NCBI RefSeq assembly: GCF_954871325.1
Contig: NC_088776.1
Coordinates: forward strand, 47,262,569 to 47,326,568
Direction: 5' to 3'
From: Gordionus sp. m RMFG-2023
Taxonomy: Eukaryota > Nematomorpha > Gordioida > Chordodea > Parachordodidae
Length of the DNA: 64,000 nt
The translations under genes and the position numbers were made by a program. Numbering within the stretch: position 1 is the stretch's first letter; each line of letters opens with the position of its first letter. The notes beneath the pieces are model-generated. The model was given only the letters and a program-made list of their open reading frames with translations. It was not told where the DNA came from and did no database searches. Positions 1 to 13,348 of this stretch are shown here, piece by piece.

Positions 1-429
1 TTTTTTAAATAAAATATAAAATTATAACCTATACAGATGCTCAAAACTTCAATTATTTCTATGTTATATAAAAAGAATGTATATTATGATTTACATTACA
101 TTCATTCTATAATCCCTAAATCTAAAATTACATTTTAAAATTGTTAAAAATAAAAACATGTTGCTAAATACTTTAAGATAATCATAGTTATAGACTATCG
201 AAGAAGAGTAGGGACCATTTATTTACTCTTTGTAATACGATATTTTATTTCTTCTATTTCTTTAATAATTTAATTTATAAAAGAGTAAAATAATGGGGTT
301 TAATCTATAATCAAAATATTTTGTATAATTTTAAAATTATTATTTAATAATTGCATGTATATAAATCGAATTAAATATAAATCTCACATAACTATACTAG
401 TTAAATGAATATCTTAATATTTAGTAGAG

Positions 430-690
430 ACATGCAGGCCCGGTTTTTATATATAACCGGGCCATTGGGCCTAAAATTTTTTTTTTAATACCAGGGCCGG
501 GCCTAAATTTATTTTTAAAAAAGTATTAGAGCCGAGCCGAATATTTTAGGACCAAATATTTTAAATCGTCATTATTACCTATAAAAATTAAAAATAAATA
601 TTTTTAAAAAAAATCATAAAGGGGCCTGAAAATATAAAACCCGGGCCAAGTCTGGCCGAAAAACTCTTTAAAAATGGGGCCTGGCGGTGC
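430..690. repeat. G+C-rich-ended non-autonomous element relic
   Basis: Clusters of GGCCCGG and GGGCC words stand out in an A+T background and recur on both arms in opposite orientation. The left edge near 428 reads AGAGACATGCAGGCCCGG, close to the CAGAGACCTGC terminal repeat of the better-preserved element at 16286-16513. The right edge is eroded and I see no target duplication, so the ends are approximate. Confidence 0.4.
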
Positions 691-3600
691 AAATGGTACG
701 TATGCAAGTATCTGTTATTCACATCTATTAGTTTATATTATGCCATAGGTTTTCCTGGAAAGGGAACATTCCCCCCTTACAAATTTACTCTTTTTTGTAG
801 AGATTATTTTAAGCTAATAAACCCCTCCCTCCTCCCCTCTAAACATACCCTCGCACTCCCCTCCTTTTAAAACAATATATCTTTATATAGAAATTTTGAG
901 ATAAAAAGGTTAAAACCAAAATCATATTTTTAAATTTAATCCTAAAAAACGCGTTCAAAAGGGGGGTTTACAACTATAATTAGGTATAAAAGACTCCCAA
1001 AAGAACCCTCCCACCCCGATTATTTAAAAAAAAATATCTAGAAAAATAAGAAGATAGTATAACTGAAAAATCTTATATATTAATTTTGTGTTATAAACTG
1101 GTACTAGTCAAATCTTAAGAATAATAGGATAAGTATATAGATTAAAGGTTTATAAGCGAATTATTTCAATGAATTTTTATATGACGGGCATAATATTTGA
1201 AAACATACTTGAAATATAAAGATTGAAAAGTTTTGATGTATAAATGGGATTTAAAAAAAATTTACTAAGAGAACTTACAACGTTTTATGCCTTTTCTTAA
1301 GTAAAACAAAGCAAATGACTCTGGAATTAATTTATAAATTTAATGACTCAATGCTACATTGATACTGATGTAGACTCCTCTAGACTCCCCCTTTCCACAG
1401 CCATTACCGCATAGGCTCCCCTAATGACTAAAATATAAAATAGATGGTTACTATATATACCAAAAGGGACCTATATATGAATTAATACCCTAAAATTTAA
1501 ACGCCCCAAAATTTTTTGAGAGGTAAAGGGCATAATAAAATGTTAACACCAAATTAATAACTGTACTTTATAGTAAAAAAAGTATCATATTCCTCATGAT
1601 ATATTTTTTAAAAAAAGTTGAAACAAATAATTTTAAAATGATAGTAAAAGTTTTCGGCATTTTTTGGGCCTGAAACATTTATACTTTAATAATAAAATCT
1701 ATAAAATCAATTATTATAATTTTAGATCCTTTTTTTATCTCCGAATAAATAAATTTGTTAATAATATATAATTTTTATTTGCAAAAATGATAGCTCTCAA
1801 AAACAGCCCTAAGGAAAGATTCATTTTACCCCCTGCATGGCTCATATTTCCTCAGAAAAAAAATTGAGAAAAAAATAAAACTGTGATGAAAAGATTGTAA
1901 TAAGATATGCTTTCTTAAAATTTAATCGTGCTTCATATAGTCTTAAGAAAAATGAAATGACATATCTTTTATTAAAAATTTTATATACTATATATCTTCA
2001 TTTCAATAATGTTTGATTTTCGGCTGGTCAAGAGCTGCTCTTAAAACTTTCCTGGTAGAAGAAACAAATATCTTATGTGGCCCTATTCAAAATTGAGGTT
2101 AAATTCAGAAAGCCAGATTTTATAATAAAATCTTTATTAAATTACCATATAACTCATTGCTTTATAAATATGCGTAATTATAAAACACATTATATAAATT
2201 CACAACCATGTTGAATAATTATATTAAAAAGTATGAACTAAATTATTATACATTACCGCTAATATCGCCTTTCCTTTTTAGTTTTCAAAGAATTATATAA
2301 TATACATATGCAATCGTAGGAATAGAATTGGAAATTAGAGATAGGACATTGAGCCGATCATAGGTCATGCAGTATCTCAGGTATAATTAATTTAAGCTTT
2401 GAATAGCTAGATACAGGGCCATAATAGGGGCATTACAAAATTTCCTAGTCTCCCAAACATAAGATTTAAAATTGGATTGTAATTAGGGTTGGGCAGTAAC
2501 GTGAATAAACTTATATTTATAAAACTAAATACAAATTCATTTGAATATTTTAAAAAGTATTTAGTATATAAATTTTAAATACTAACAAATTAAAATTTTT
2601 TATATTTATTACAATTTCATGATTTTCAGACGAATACACATATACCTTTTTTTTATTTCTTTATTATTAATATAATGATAAATGTAAATCCACATTTATT
2701 TATTTAAATATTAAATTTGTGACCCGAGTTAGTAATAAAATTAACATCTTATCCATTAAATTACTATAAATAGTTAAGGATTAGAAAGGCCTAGTAAGAA
2801 GAATGGGAGTTTTTTTTTATTAAGTTATCATGTTTATAAGATATTTTTGCAGGAATTCCATGACAACGTTAACAAAATGTAATAAAATCAGTAATATAGT
2901 GTATGTTAAATATAATATCTCCTCAACTAAAAATAAAATAATAAATGAAGCCATTTCATCGAATAGCTATTGATAAGGGGATGAATAAACGGCTTGGCTC
3001 TATGTATTGAATGTGATATTGAGTATCACATGACCTTTTTGGCAATTCTGTATCATGAAGTGAGAAAAATAATATATGCAGCAAATACTTTTGGATGCAG
3101 TAGTATTTAAATTTTTTATATGTTTGCTTTATTTTATTAAATATTATATTGTCATTTTAATTCGGTGTCCGCAATATTCATTTTATTGTACAATATAATT
3201 CATTTTATTTTGCAATATAATTAAAAATTATTATATGCTCTGTAAAGCGGTATTATTAATTATATTTGTAATTATATAATTTATGTGATATGCTACTGCT
3301 TCAACAATAATTATATTATTTATAATGCTTATATTACTTCAGATAAAATATAATTGGAACATTTTTGATTGTCTTTAAATGGAATTATAGTTATAGGAAT
3401 TAATAACAGAGTTTAATATTTGTTCAAAAAGATAAAATCTTCAAAGATTTTGTTCTAGAAAGATTTTTTTAAAAGAAGATTTTTTTTGAGAACGCTCAAA
3501 CAAGACTATGATCAAATTTTTTTGTTAAACTCTGATTGATAATAAGAATTAGTGTTTTTTAATTCGAGGTTTTTTATAAATTAATAATAATTATTTTACT

Positions 3601-4299
3601 TTAAAAGACTATAAAAACGATATGCTATGCTACCAAAATATAAAACTTATATTTATGTGGATTTTTATTTTCACAATTAAAAAAATATATAACTTTATTA
3701 CTAATATTATTAATTAGTATAATATTATACTACCAAAGGACTAGCAAGGAGGTTATTTAAAAATAGATTCTAAAATTTACCAATTTGGTTAACGCAAAAT
3801 AAGCCCAGCCCTTCACCATCACTGGTATCCCTTATTTATATTTTTAAGCTACTTTTTCTAACTTTCCTGCAAATATTATAACCTAGGGTCTTCTCGTGGC
3901 TTACCTCAAGAAAAAAACGCATATATAAAATGACTATCCTAATTTTAATAACAATTACTATAAACAGAAATATTGAATAACATTTACTATTAAAAAGTTG
4001 ATAAATAATTAACAAATATGACACTTAGCCGAGAAATAACATGAATCGCAACAAAATATTTACGTTGCAAATTTTGTTACATGGATTTCATCATCGCTTA
4101 TATTATAAGTTAAAAGGTCAGGCAGTTATTATCAGAAATAAAATATAATTTGTATATATCATACAAAATCATACACTCTTTAAACAAGGTTCATAATATA
4201 TATTTTGTTCCCAGCCACTTTTTATTTATATAAATATAGAGGGGACCTGGTTTGTTTGATCAGTACTTTTACAATTTTTAATAATAAAAAAAGTCCTAA

Positions 4300-4583
4300 G
4301 GCCATGTCCCAGTTAGCCTCACTTTGATACTTATTTTCATTTAGCCTAGGCCAAAAAGCTTTTGAACTGAGACATTCTATTTTGGTTTGCTTTAAGTTTA
4401 GTGGCATTGTTATTTTCTAGGTTAAATAACTTAAAAAGTAAGAGAAAAGTAAAAAAATACGAAAAGTAACAAATCCATTAAACACTTAAAATAAACCAAA
4501 ACAGTGTTTACTAGTTCAAGAGCTGTTTAGCCTAAGCTAAACAGAAATATGTATAAAAAATAGTTTGAAACCAGGACACGGCC
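4300..4583. mobile_element. PIF/Harbinger-like foldback MITE
   Basis: Long inverted repeats start with GGCCATGTCC on the left and end with GGACACGGCC on the right. The element is flanked by TAA on both sides (4297-4299 and 4584-4586), the 3-bp target typical of PIF/Harbinger elements. The arms extend inward by more than 100 bases with mismatches. It carries no transposase, so it must have moved with a source elsewhere. The 27.6-kb region holds a related, more eroded copy. Confidence 0.55.
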
Positions 4584-6904
4584 TAATACGTTATAAAATA
4601 AAAAAAACTTTGATAGCTCGATCTCTCATGGTTTAAAAGCTAGTTAAATATGTGAAAGCCAGGAGTGGGGTGGCAATACACTCGTGGTTAAACAGTTAAT
4701 ATCAATTTTGGGACACATATTATGTAAAATAATCATATTTATTTATCAATTTTATAATTCAATAATCTTAATTTAAAATTTACATCCAATTTTAACAAAT
4801 AAAATTATACTGGAAATAATTCCATAAAAATATTTTATGATTCAATTCAATAATTAAAATTTAATACCAAATTTTCACAATATAAGTATTATTATAATCA
4901 AAAGACAAATATTTAATTGTTATCCCAAACGAATGTACTAAAATAAACAAATCTATAGTTTAGTATTATAGATTCATAATAAGAGAGTCATTTAGTTGCA
5001 ACAAATGGTAACCAGTAAAGTTGCTGACCTGCAGGATCTAGTAAAACGAAAATTAACTCGGGATTGATATGAGGAATGGAGAGATAAAATAATCAATTAT
5101 TGACCACAATTATAGGAATATTTTAGAACATGTATGATAATAACTGACCCAATCTTTTTTTTGAATTTCATTCACTCTTATTCTGAGCTCAATTAAATTT
5201 TAAAAATCTTCAAAAGAGTTGAATTCCTTTTAGGATATCTCCAAACTCAAGGTATGAATATGTTATGCTTGGTGGAAAGATGCTAAATCTTGTAACATCT
5301 ATAATAGGTTCATATTATTCAGAGACAGTAAAAATACTATTAATATTTAATAAAAAACAGAAATCTTTTACCAGATAACATAAATATCAAAACAACTTCA
5401 GCAAGAGATAGGTAGCACAATGAAGGTTTACTCTGGAACGTAAATTTAGCAACTTCACCATCTTCCAAGGGTTGATATGGCTAAGTTTTTAGTTTGCAGA
5501 AATCTTGAAACTACTTCTAACTATTCTGAAAATTTCCTAAATAAATTTTGGATAAGGTTTTAAATTTACAAAGATTGCTAAAATGACTGCAATTCTAAAG
5601 ACGTTTTATAATCAAAACTATTGTTCTCTGTTAGATTTATACACTTATAGTGTTTTGTAATAAATAGTAATCTCGAAGCATCCATAAAAAATTTTTCTTT
5701 TGCCCACCTTATTGTTTATCAATTTTTTATAGCCTTCTAAGTTTTTTTTGCCCAGAAATAGAGTTATTTGTGTTAATGTTTAATCAAATATCTATTCTCT
5801 TATATAACTAAAATTAGGGAAAACAAATTTTGTCAATTATATTGCATCCCAAATCCACAAGCCTAGTAGATGAGTATAGTAACACCATATATTAAATACA
5901 TACTATCTAGTACATTTCCTTTTATATAAGCACAAAGTCCTGCAAATTCGCTCTTCGTATTTGCTGCGCCATCACCTAATTATCCTTACATTTTTTTTTA
6001 GCTAAATTCATGTTTTACAAAACAGGCCCTGAATACTTAAAAGGAAACCTTTTTTTAGTTTCCCTATATAAAGATAGCGTATATAACTCATATACGCATC
6101 TTGAGTAATATCCATATATATATTGTATTTTTATTGCCAATTTTTTAAATTAAATCGGTTTACCTAACCCCAGTCTCCCCTATATACTATTGCTTTTATT
6201 TCTTTATATTTATAATGATCTTTGAAATTAATGTTATTAAAGAACCTCTTCCACTATAATTTATTTTCCAGAACATCTAAATATTGTCATTGGCTTAGCT
6301 TTATTCAAATCATCATTTTAAATAAATTAATGATTAGAAAAAATACGATGATTAGATTTTTATTATTAAAATTTGATAATGTTTTGTTAAAATCATATCC
6401 TCTAAAAGGAAAATTTTGTTGCCCAATAAATTTTACAATTTGAAATATATGATTAACAATACGAATATTATTTTTTATTGTTTCTTCCTTTTTCCATGTT
6501 TCTTGTTTCAATAAAATCTTATTTGTTGGTTAAAGAACAGCATAATTGAATTGTTTATGTTTTGCTTTTCCAAATGTATTTTAAATGAGATTGTGCAAAT
6601 TGGTAAACCTTTTTTTTACGTTCAATGTATTTATTTTTTTTATTATTTTTCACATGTCACGATTTTAATATAAACAATGAAACTTTTAATAAATCTCAAC
6701 GCAAACGTTCATTTTAGAAGCACAATAAAATAGCTTTATAGCTTGTGCATGGACTTTTGAGTCTTCGTGTTAACAACTGAATGTATGTGTTTTTCATTTA
6801 TTTTTTTTTAAAATTTCTTTATTTCAATAATTTCATTTAAAAAAATTAAAATAAGTTGATTATATGATTTAACAGTAATATTAATTTTATTAATCTAATA
6901 TCTT

Positions 6905-7215
6905 CTAAGCCCGACCCGTATAACTCGTGTCAATCAGGAGTAATGTACGCATAAAAAATTTAAAGGGCCAGAATATTTATACAAACAATTTGAGCCGAGC
7001 TTCGCAATCTAATTTTGAATTTGGTTAACATTCTTTCAAATAACAACCCTGAGCTTATTTCTTTTCATTTTATTTGAAATGATTAACTAAATTATATCTA
7101 AAAATAAAGTAAAAATACATTCCATATCAGATAGAAAATCAGAGGTCGGACGGACCGGATATTTAGTAGAATTTTAATGGGCCAGCTCGGGCATTAGACT
7201 TTGATATATTTTTTT
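6905..7215. repeat. Eroded G+C-rich element relic
   Basis: Scattered words such as CCCGACCCG, GAGCCGAGC, GGACGGACCGG and GGGCCAGCTCGGGC resemble the subterminal motifs of the other G+C-rich-ended elements in this window. The ends are not definable. Confidence 0.25.
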
Positions 7216-9402
7216 AATTTCAAACAATTAATTTGATTACGATATTTGAAAGAATTAGAATATATGCTTATTGCTTTGTATTTTAAAGGCTATCAAACAA
7301 AAATACTAAATCTATAAGTAAACTAAAAAATTTACAAAATATTAAACTTCATTTTCGCTACTTGGAACCAACAATTGCTCTCCTATTGGGCTGATCTGAA
7401 CCGAATTTCAAAATCCCATTTAATGATTCTCATTAAAAGTCAGTAATCGTTGAGCTTATATACCAGTGTGGAGTAATCATCATGCGCTAAGCCTACCACT
7501 AGATTCGGTTTGTATCTAAATTGATTAGTTTGTAAAGAAAGTTAAGAATTAAAATGTTATAGCAAGTTATTTGTTAAAGTCCTTCTCCAATTGAGAAAGC
7601 CCGCAAGAGGTTTTTCTCACTATTGCTGAGCATAGATAAAAATATAAAAAAATTGGCCGTGTGTAGCTTTCACATTTGAGTATCCAAATATCCGATTTAG
7701 CTTTGCATATCTTCTGACCAAATTGCCATGAATTGAGTCTTTTTTTTTCTTAGAAAGAGATTTTGGTGTAATGAAAATACTCGGAGATAGTAATTTTAAT
7801 ATTATGCAAAACTGTCGTAGATTAGGTATTATTTCCATGGAAATAGATTTTATGTTCGAGGAAATATATTAACCGTGTCACTTTTGAAATAGATTTATAG
7901 GTAATTATAATATTTTATAAATGCATTGGTTTTCGTGTTTTTCTAAGGTATGTTAAGGTAATTACAATATATGTTAAAAATGCATTTTCTAAATTAGATT
8001 TTTTCAGTATAAAATTTGAAAAAGCTTTGATAATCTTTTGTTGCTTTTTTTAAGAGACACTTAAATATTTAAGTATATTATTTTATGATATTTCACGTGG
8101 GACTTTATGGCGTTTATCACTTAAAACTTTACCACGTGACACTAAACCACACTAAACTAAACCAGTCACACTTAACCATTTGGCATGTAACCTCATGAAA
8201 CTATCACACTCACTACATTTAGTCACATTTTTAAAATCGTTTATTTTTATCGAAAATAATATTTGTTTGTTTTCTCAAATTTGTTTATCTAAGAAGGGAA
8301 AAAATTTTGTGAGATAAGACAAATGCTATCAAAAAAATATATAAAACCCAGGGTTAGCCTATTTTTTAAAATAATTTTACTTATAATTTCCTTTTTAAAA
8401 CAATTTAAAAAATATAGCCGAAGTTATTAAAAATAGCGAAATTTAAAATTTAGACCAGATCATAACATAAACTTTTATTATATGTTTCTTCAAATTTATT
8501 TATTTAAGAATGGTAAAAATTTTCTGAAAGAAATTTATTTATATAAAGCCTTCAACACAATTAGTTGTCCGGGATATATCATTCAACGTAGATATTTATT
8601 CTACAAGAGGTAAGTTATTTCATTAACTTATGTTATAAAAAATAAATACATTAATAAATTTTATATTTTATATTTTTACTAAAATTTTTACGTCGTCATA
8701 TCTTCCGTTTTACATTTTGTTTTAAAAAAATATCACCCAAGGATAGTTCACCCATAGCAATATAAAAATGGATATTGTAAAGAATATTTTCTAGTACTAT
8801 TTTAAAGTTATAATCAAATATTCTTACATTTAATCTAGACTATCCTTCAGACATTGGTGCTCAATATATTTTTCTAATTTCCATAGTCAGAATAAAATCT
8901 TATCATGCATCCATAGCCTTCTATAGCAATCTGGATATACAAAATTAAGATATTTGAAATTGGGAGAAATATAGGATTTTGTTCAATTTCCTATTACACT
9001 ACAATAATCCATACAGAACAACCTTATACATCATCATGAAAGTATTTTTACCGTAGTTTTGCAAACTCATTGCATGAACCTAAATGATTCAGTAATTTAT
9101 TTAATTTCAAAAAAGATGTCAACCCAGATTATGTAAAAAAAATTTTTTAGGCACAACCCTGTTAAAGTAAACATATAATTTTTTTGTGAGCATCTACCCT
9201 AACTCACAAAATTTTCTTCTTTCTCAAATAAATAAATTAAATAGAAAATATTTATTTTATTTTCAAAATGCCATTTTTTTCTCTGATAGTGTATGATTAT
9301 AATGTTAAAATTTGTTATTTTATATTTTTTTAAATTTTAAAAGGAAATTCTAAATTTGATCAGTTTAAAGTTAAATGATTCATTAATTAATATAATCTAA
9401 AA

Positions 9403-9666
9403 TTATTTTTGTAAAATCGACCAATCATAGGTTTTGTATAATATTTTTTGGGAACATTTACCATAATTAGCAGAAATGTTACACTTTCTTAGATTAACTA
9501 ATTTGAGAAAATAAATATTATTTTCAATAAAATTAATCGACTTAAATGTGAGTAAATCCACGTAATAATATCGCGTCGCGAAATGTCCTTGTAAAAAAGA
9601 TTTTTCATGATAAAGTGTCTTCATAACGAATGTCACATAATAAGCTAGCTCTTCAAGTGACACCAA
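9403..9666 (-). other. Open stretch of unknown meaning
   Basis: An 87-codon minus-strand open frame has more balanced composition than the surrounding A/T-driven frames. I recognise no domain and see no matching exon nearby. It lies about 740 bases upstream of the POLE2 start and points away from it, so it could be an exon of a divergent gene or chance. Confidence 0.15.
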
Positions 9667-9796
9667 ATCACTTTTTAGTTTTTAATTAATCAGATTTTTT
9701 TATTTATTGAAAAAAACAATAGAAAATTTTAAAAATAAATAATTGGATACGATTAATATATTTCTCATAATGTTAAATTATAAGCAGCGCCTACAT

Positions 9797-9855
9797 GAGC
9801 GGGGTTGGGGGAGGGGGTAGTTTGTTTGAGGGTATAGGGGGTAGGCTAAATTTTG
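9797..9855 (+). promoter_or_regulatory. G-rich block upstream of POLE2
   Basis: Runs of four and five G (GGGGTTGGGGGAGGGGG) are followed by further G3 and G5 runs within 40 bases, about 560-610 bases upstream of the POLE2 start codon. The spacing could allow a G-quadruplex with one long loop on the coding strand. A promoter role is inference only. The tract could equally belong to the C/G-tract-bearing repeats seen elsewhere in the window. Confidence 0.25.
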
Positions 9856-10409
9856 AGGTGAAATTGGACAAAATATGCTATTAAAATTAATACTGATTCT
9901 AATTACACACCCAAATTTAAAACGATCTAATGGTCACTTCTTTATAATTTATAACCATAAAAAAACTTAGGAAAATATATAATGAAAGTAGAAAAACTAA
10001 CAACCAAAAATTAAATGTAATTTGTTCATAAAAATGATTGACGTAAAATTAAATATACAATAAAATTTATATATATGTATATTAATAATAGTAATAATAA
10101 TTCTACGTGCAGAATGATAATAAAAAGAATATTATTTTTACGTGGAAGGAATTGTTGGGCATATAAAAAATACTTGGCATAAATAAATAGAAAAATTTTC
10201 TTTTTAAGAGCATTGCATTGAATTTGTTTTTATAACATTTTCTCTTGTACAAATAGAAGAGTTTCAAATTAAAAACTAACTATTCTAATTTATTTGGAGT
10301 TCAAAATTTAATTTATTTTAATCTTTCAATATAGCTATTTATCGACCGAAAAAGGTAAAATATAATTTAACTTTCAAATTACTTCTATCCATAAGCGGGG
10401 ATTTTAAAA

Positions 10410-13348
10410 ATGTCTCAGCAAAAATACAAGATCAATTTATATTTTAAACTTAATGGCTTGATATTGAAAAGGTTACTAATTATGTAACGATTTATTCTAA
10501 AAATTGCCTTAGTGATGCATTAGACAAAATTGTAAAACAAATTGAAAACAATTTATTAAATGATTTGGAAATTGATGAATTATTATCTGAAATTTTGGCA
10601 TATATACTGAACAATTCAGGTATTAATACTTGAAATGTCATAATCTTTTGTTTATTATGATTTATAGGCAATTTTTTATTTATCAAAATTTTAATAAAAA
10701 TTAAATATATGAAAAATCATCATCTTGATTTTAATTGTGTTGAATATAAATATATGAAAAATCATCATCTTGATTTTAATTGTGTTGAATATATTTAATT
10801 TATCAACTTAATTAAAAATACTTATTATTTTTAGTTATTACGCTTAATTTCTATATAGTTAAAATAAATTAAAAATTTATAACTAACTATCCAATAGCAT
10901 AGCCAGGATTTATCAAAGAGGGGATAGTATAATTTTTTTGGAAAGGAAACCTCATTCCCAATTTCTGTTTTTTAAATCTATGACTAAATTTTATCTCGAA
11001 AATTAGGAATTTTTTTTATCTAATTTTTTTTTAAAATATAAATCGTTATATTATCTTTGTTAAAAAAACTTGCAAACAAGTGTGGGAGCTAGCTCAATTT
11101 TGGATGGTGCAGAGAATTGCCACCATCTAATTTTATTGTATTAATTGTTAAATAATCTTATTTGTATTTGTTGAATACAATCAAACTGGTATATATTTAT
11201 TTAAACTTCTGAAACTATTTAATTATATTAAATGAACCAAGTTTTTATATTCTTTTATTCTTCATTATTTAAATTCAAAAAATTATTAAAGCAGGGAAGA
11301 TGATATTTTATTAATAAATACAAAATTTTCATTTCCATCTTAGAAAATAACTTTTATCTTCTAAAAAAAACAGAATATTTGAGCATAAAAAGTCTAAAAA
11401 TGGATGATGATTTTTAACTTGTGGGTTTCGATAACATAATGATTTGCAGAGCAGAAAGTTGGGATTTTTGATATAACATTTACTCTGTGCATGCCACAGT
11501 ATTATCAGGGATGTAAATTTATTAGAGAATATAGCCAAATGTTAGTATAATTAATAGTTATTTTTCTAAATGAATCAATTTCAGGTGAGCTTTTGGTAAA
11601 ACCTTGAATACTTGAAGGGTTTTTTTTAATTCCTATTCAAAAGTAAATGATTTTGCAGATTCAAAGTTTTGCTAATCTCCTGCTGTAAAGTCTCTATATG
11701 TGGTATTGATAAAAGGTTTATATTTTTATAAAAAAATATTTTTTTGAATATTAGATTTTCATCAGCTTATATAGGTAATATCATTGCTGCTATTATCCAT
11801 TCTATATTCAAATTGAACTGGGAATGGAGAGGTAAGGATGAAAATAGACAATTAAAAAATAAATCAATTTTAGAAAAAAACATATTCCTAACACAAAATT
11901 ACATAAAATTATACCCAATATACCCTCTAATGATTTAGAAGATTTTTTTGGATGCAATTAAATATTATCAAGAAGATAATAATACACTAGGCAAAAAATT
12001 TTTAACAAACTATAGCAATAAATATATTATTGAGCTCAGGTTATAGGTGAGAGGGATGACTGCTTGCTAGGTTCAAATTTAGATTTTTTTACTACTTGTT
12101 AAAAACAAATAAAAATAAATTTTTTTGATGCTTCATTTTCTTCGACTTAATAAAGATATATTTAAAAAAAGAAATTTTGCTTTGTGTACTAATATAAAAA
12201 TCAAAACAGCAGCAATACTCTTTTTTTTAGTTTGAGTGGTAGGTCACTTCTTTAAACTAGCTAACTATATATTTTTATTCCAGCAATTCTTAGCCCTAAC
12301 CATAATAGCATCACAAATATTATGTCCGGTTAGGCTATATGCCAATGAGTCTTGCCCTATGTGAAACAGTAGACTGCAAATATAGTGCAGCAGAATGCAG
12401 CATAATTTATTTTAAACATTAAATATAAAGTTTTAAATTTAAATGGAAAATTTTGTTACCAATTTAGTGTTATGAAGTTTCTTTTGACACTCAAATTTGT
12501 ATTAATATTATCACCCAAATATAAATTATAACCAGATCTAACAACTGATATTTATTATAAGGATTTATGAATAAAAATGGTGTATTAATAGAAAAATAAT
12601 TAGATATTATTTTAGGAATGCATTTACGAAATGGAAGTAGGGAGTATTATTTTAAGGTCGGAATGAGAAACGGAACAGTAAAAATGTTTTTATATCAAAT
12701 TTTATTAAACCTATTTTTAAATATATAACTACCCTGTGCCTTATTAACCTTTCTACCATCTTTCTAAACCTAAGCTACTCTCTCGAGTAGGTTGGTTTCT
12801 GAAAAAATGGGTCCATACCTTTCATTTGATATCATCAGTGTCTTTAAACTTTCTTACCCACAGCTATCATTAAAAAAAAGATGATTATTTTTTTTGTATA
12901 TATTTGTAATTTATTAATTTTCATTAAACGAGTTTTTACTTTCTAGTCCCACACTGCGAAAATCATATCTCATCAATATCATTGTAAAACTGTAGGCTCA
13001 AAATTAAAATCTTGTTTTTTTAGTCTTTGTTTTATATCCTTCTCATTAATATTTTTATCATATCTCTTCCAAACTATTTTAAAGAACAAATAACTTCATC
13101 TCTCATTGATGGGGAACTGATAGACGATGTATTTAAAGTGTCACAAGCCAAAAAATCAAAGTATAATTATCATCATTTTTTACTAAATTTTTTTTTAAAA
13201 CGCTTAATAAAAATCCGATATTTTTTATTATGTCAAATTCCTAATATTAAATATTTTATTTATCTAGGAAAACCATATTTCACGTTTTAGATGCCTTCAA
13301 AAATATTCCCAAATTAGAATACGACGCCGAAAATAATAAGATTATTAG
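10410..13348 (+). CDS. POLE2: POLE2 exons 1-4: N-terminal helical domain
   Basis: These exons encode roughly residues 1-109. The first exon gives the FKLNGLILK segment and joins exon 2 (SDALDKIVKQIE) across a 41-nt intron. Exon 3 (EQITSSLIDGELIDDVFK) and exon 4 (IFHVLDAFKNIPKLEYD) match the end of the N-terminal helical domain and the linker before the OB fold of animal POLE2. This small domain contacts the helicase side of the holoenzyme in known structures. Identity to human is low, so the calls rest on order, spacing and splice phase as well as motifs. Intron 2 (10620-13084) carries a 45-bp tandem duplication and coding-like debris. Confidence 0.78.

Larger units (their letters stand above)
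1..9402. other. Gene-free, repeat-relic region
   Basis: I recognise no exon in this stretch; open frames are short and A/T-driven. It holds a G+C-rich-ended element relic (about 430-690), pyrimidine/purine runs near 770-1020, one hAT-like end (TAGGGTTGGGCAG, about 2486), a foldback element at 4300-4583, and a weak G+C-rich relic at 6905-7215. A minus-strand open stretch at 7620-7838 is slightly coding-like but matches no family I know. Promoters of genes to the left, if any, cannot be seen. Confidence 0.6.

Noticed and set aside
8090-8225. CRISPR-like or regulatory repeat array (CACTAAACC words)
   Set aside because: The words are irregular, with no fixed repeat length or spacer spacing; this is low-complexity drift.
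13027-13290. Small membrane protein
   Set aside because: The hydrophobic start is the pyrimidine-rich end of a POLE2 intron; the useful part is POLE2 exon 3 (13085-13160).
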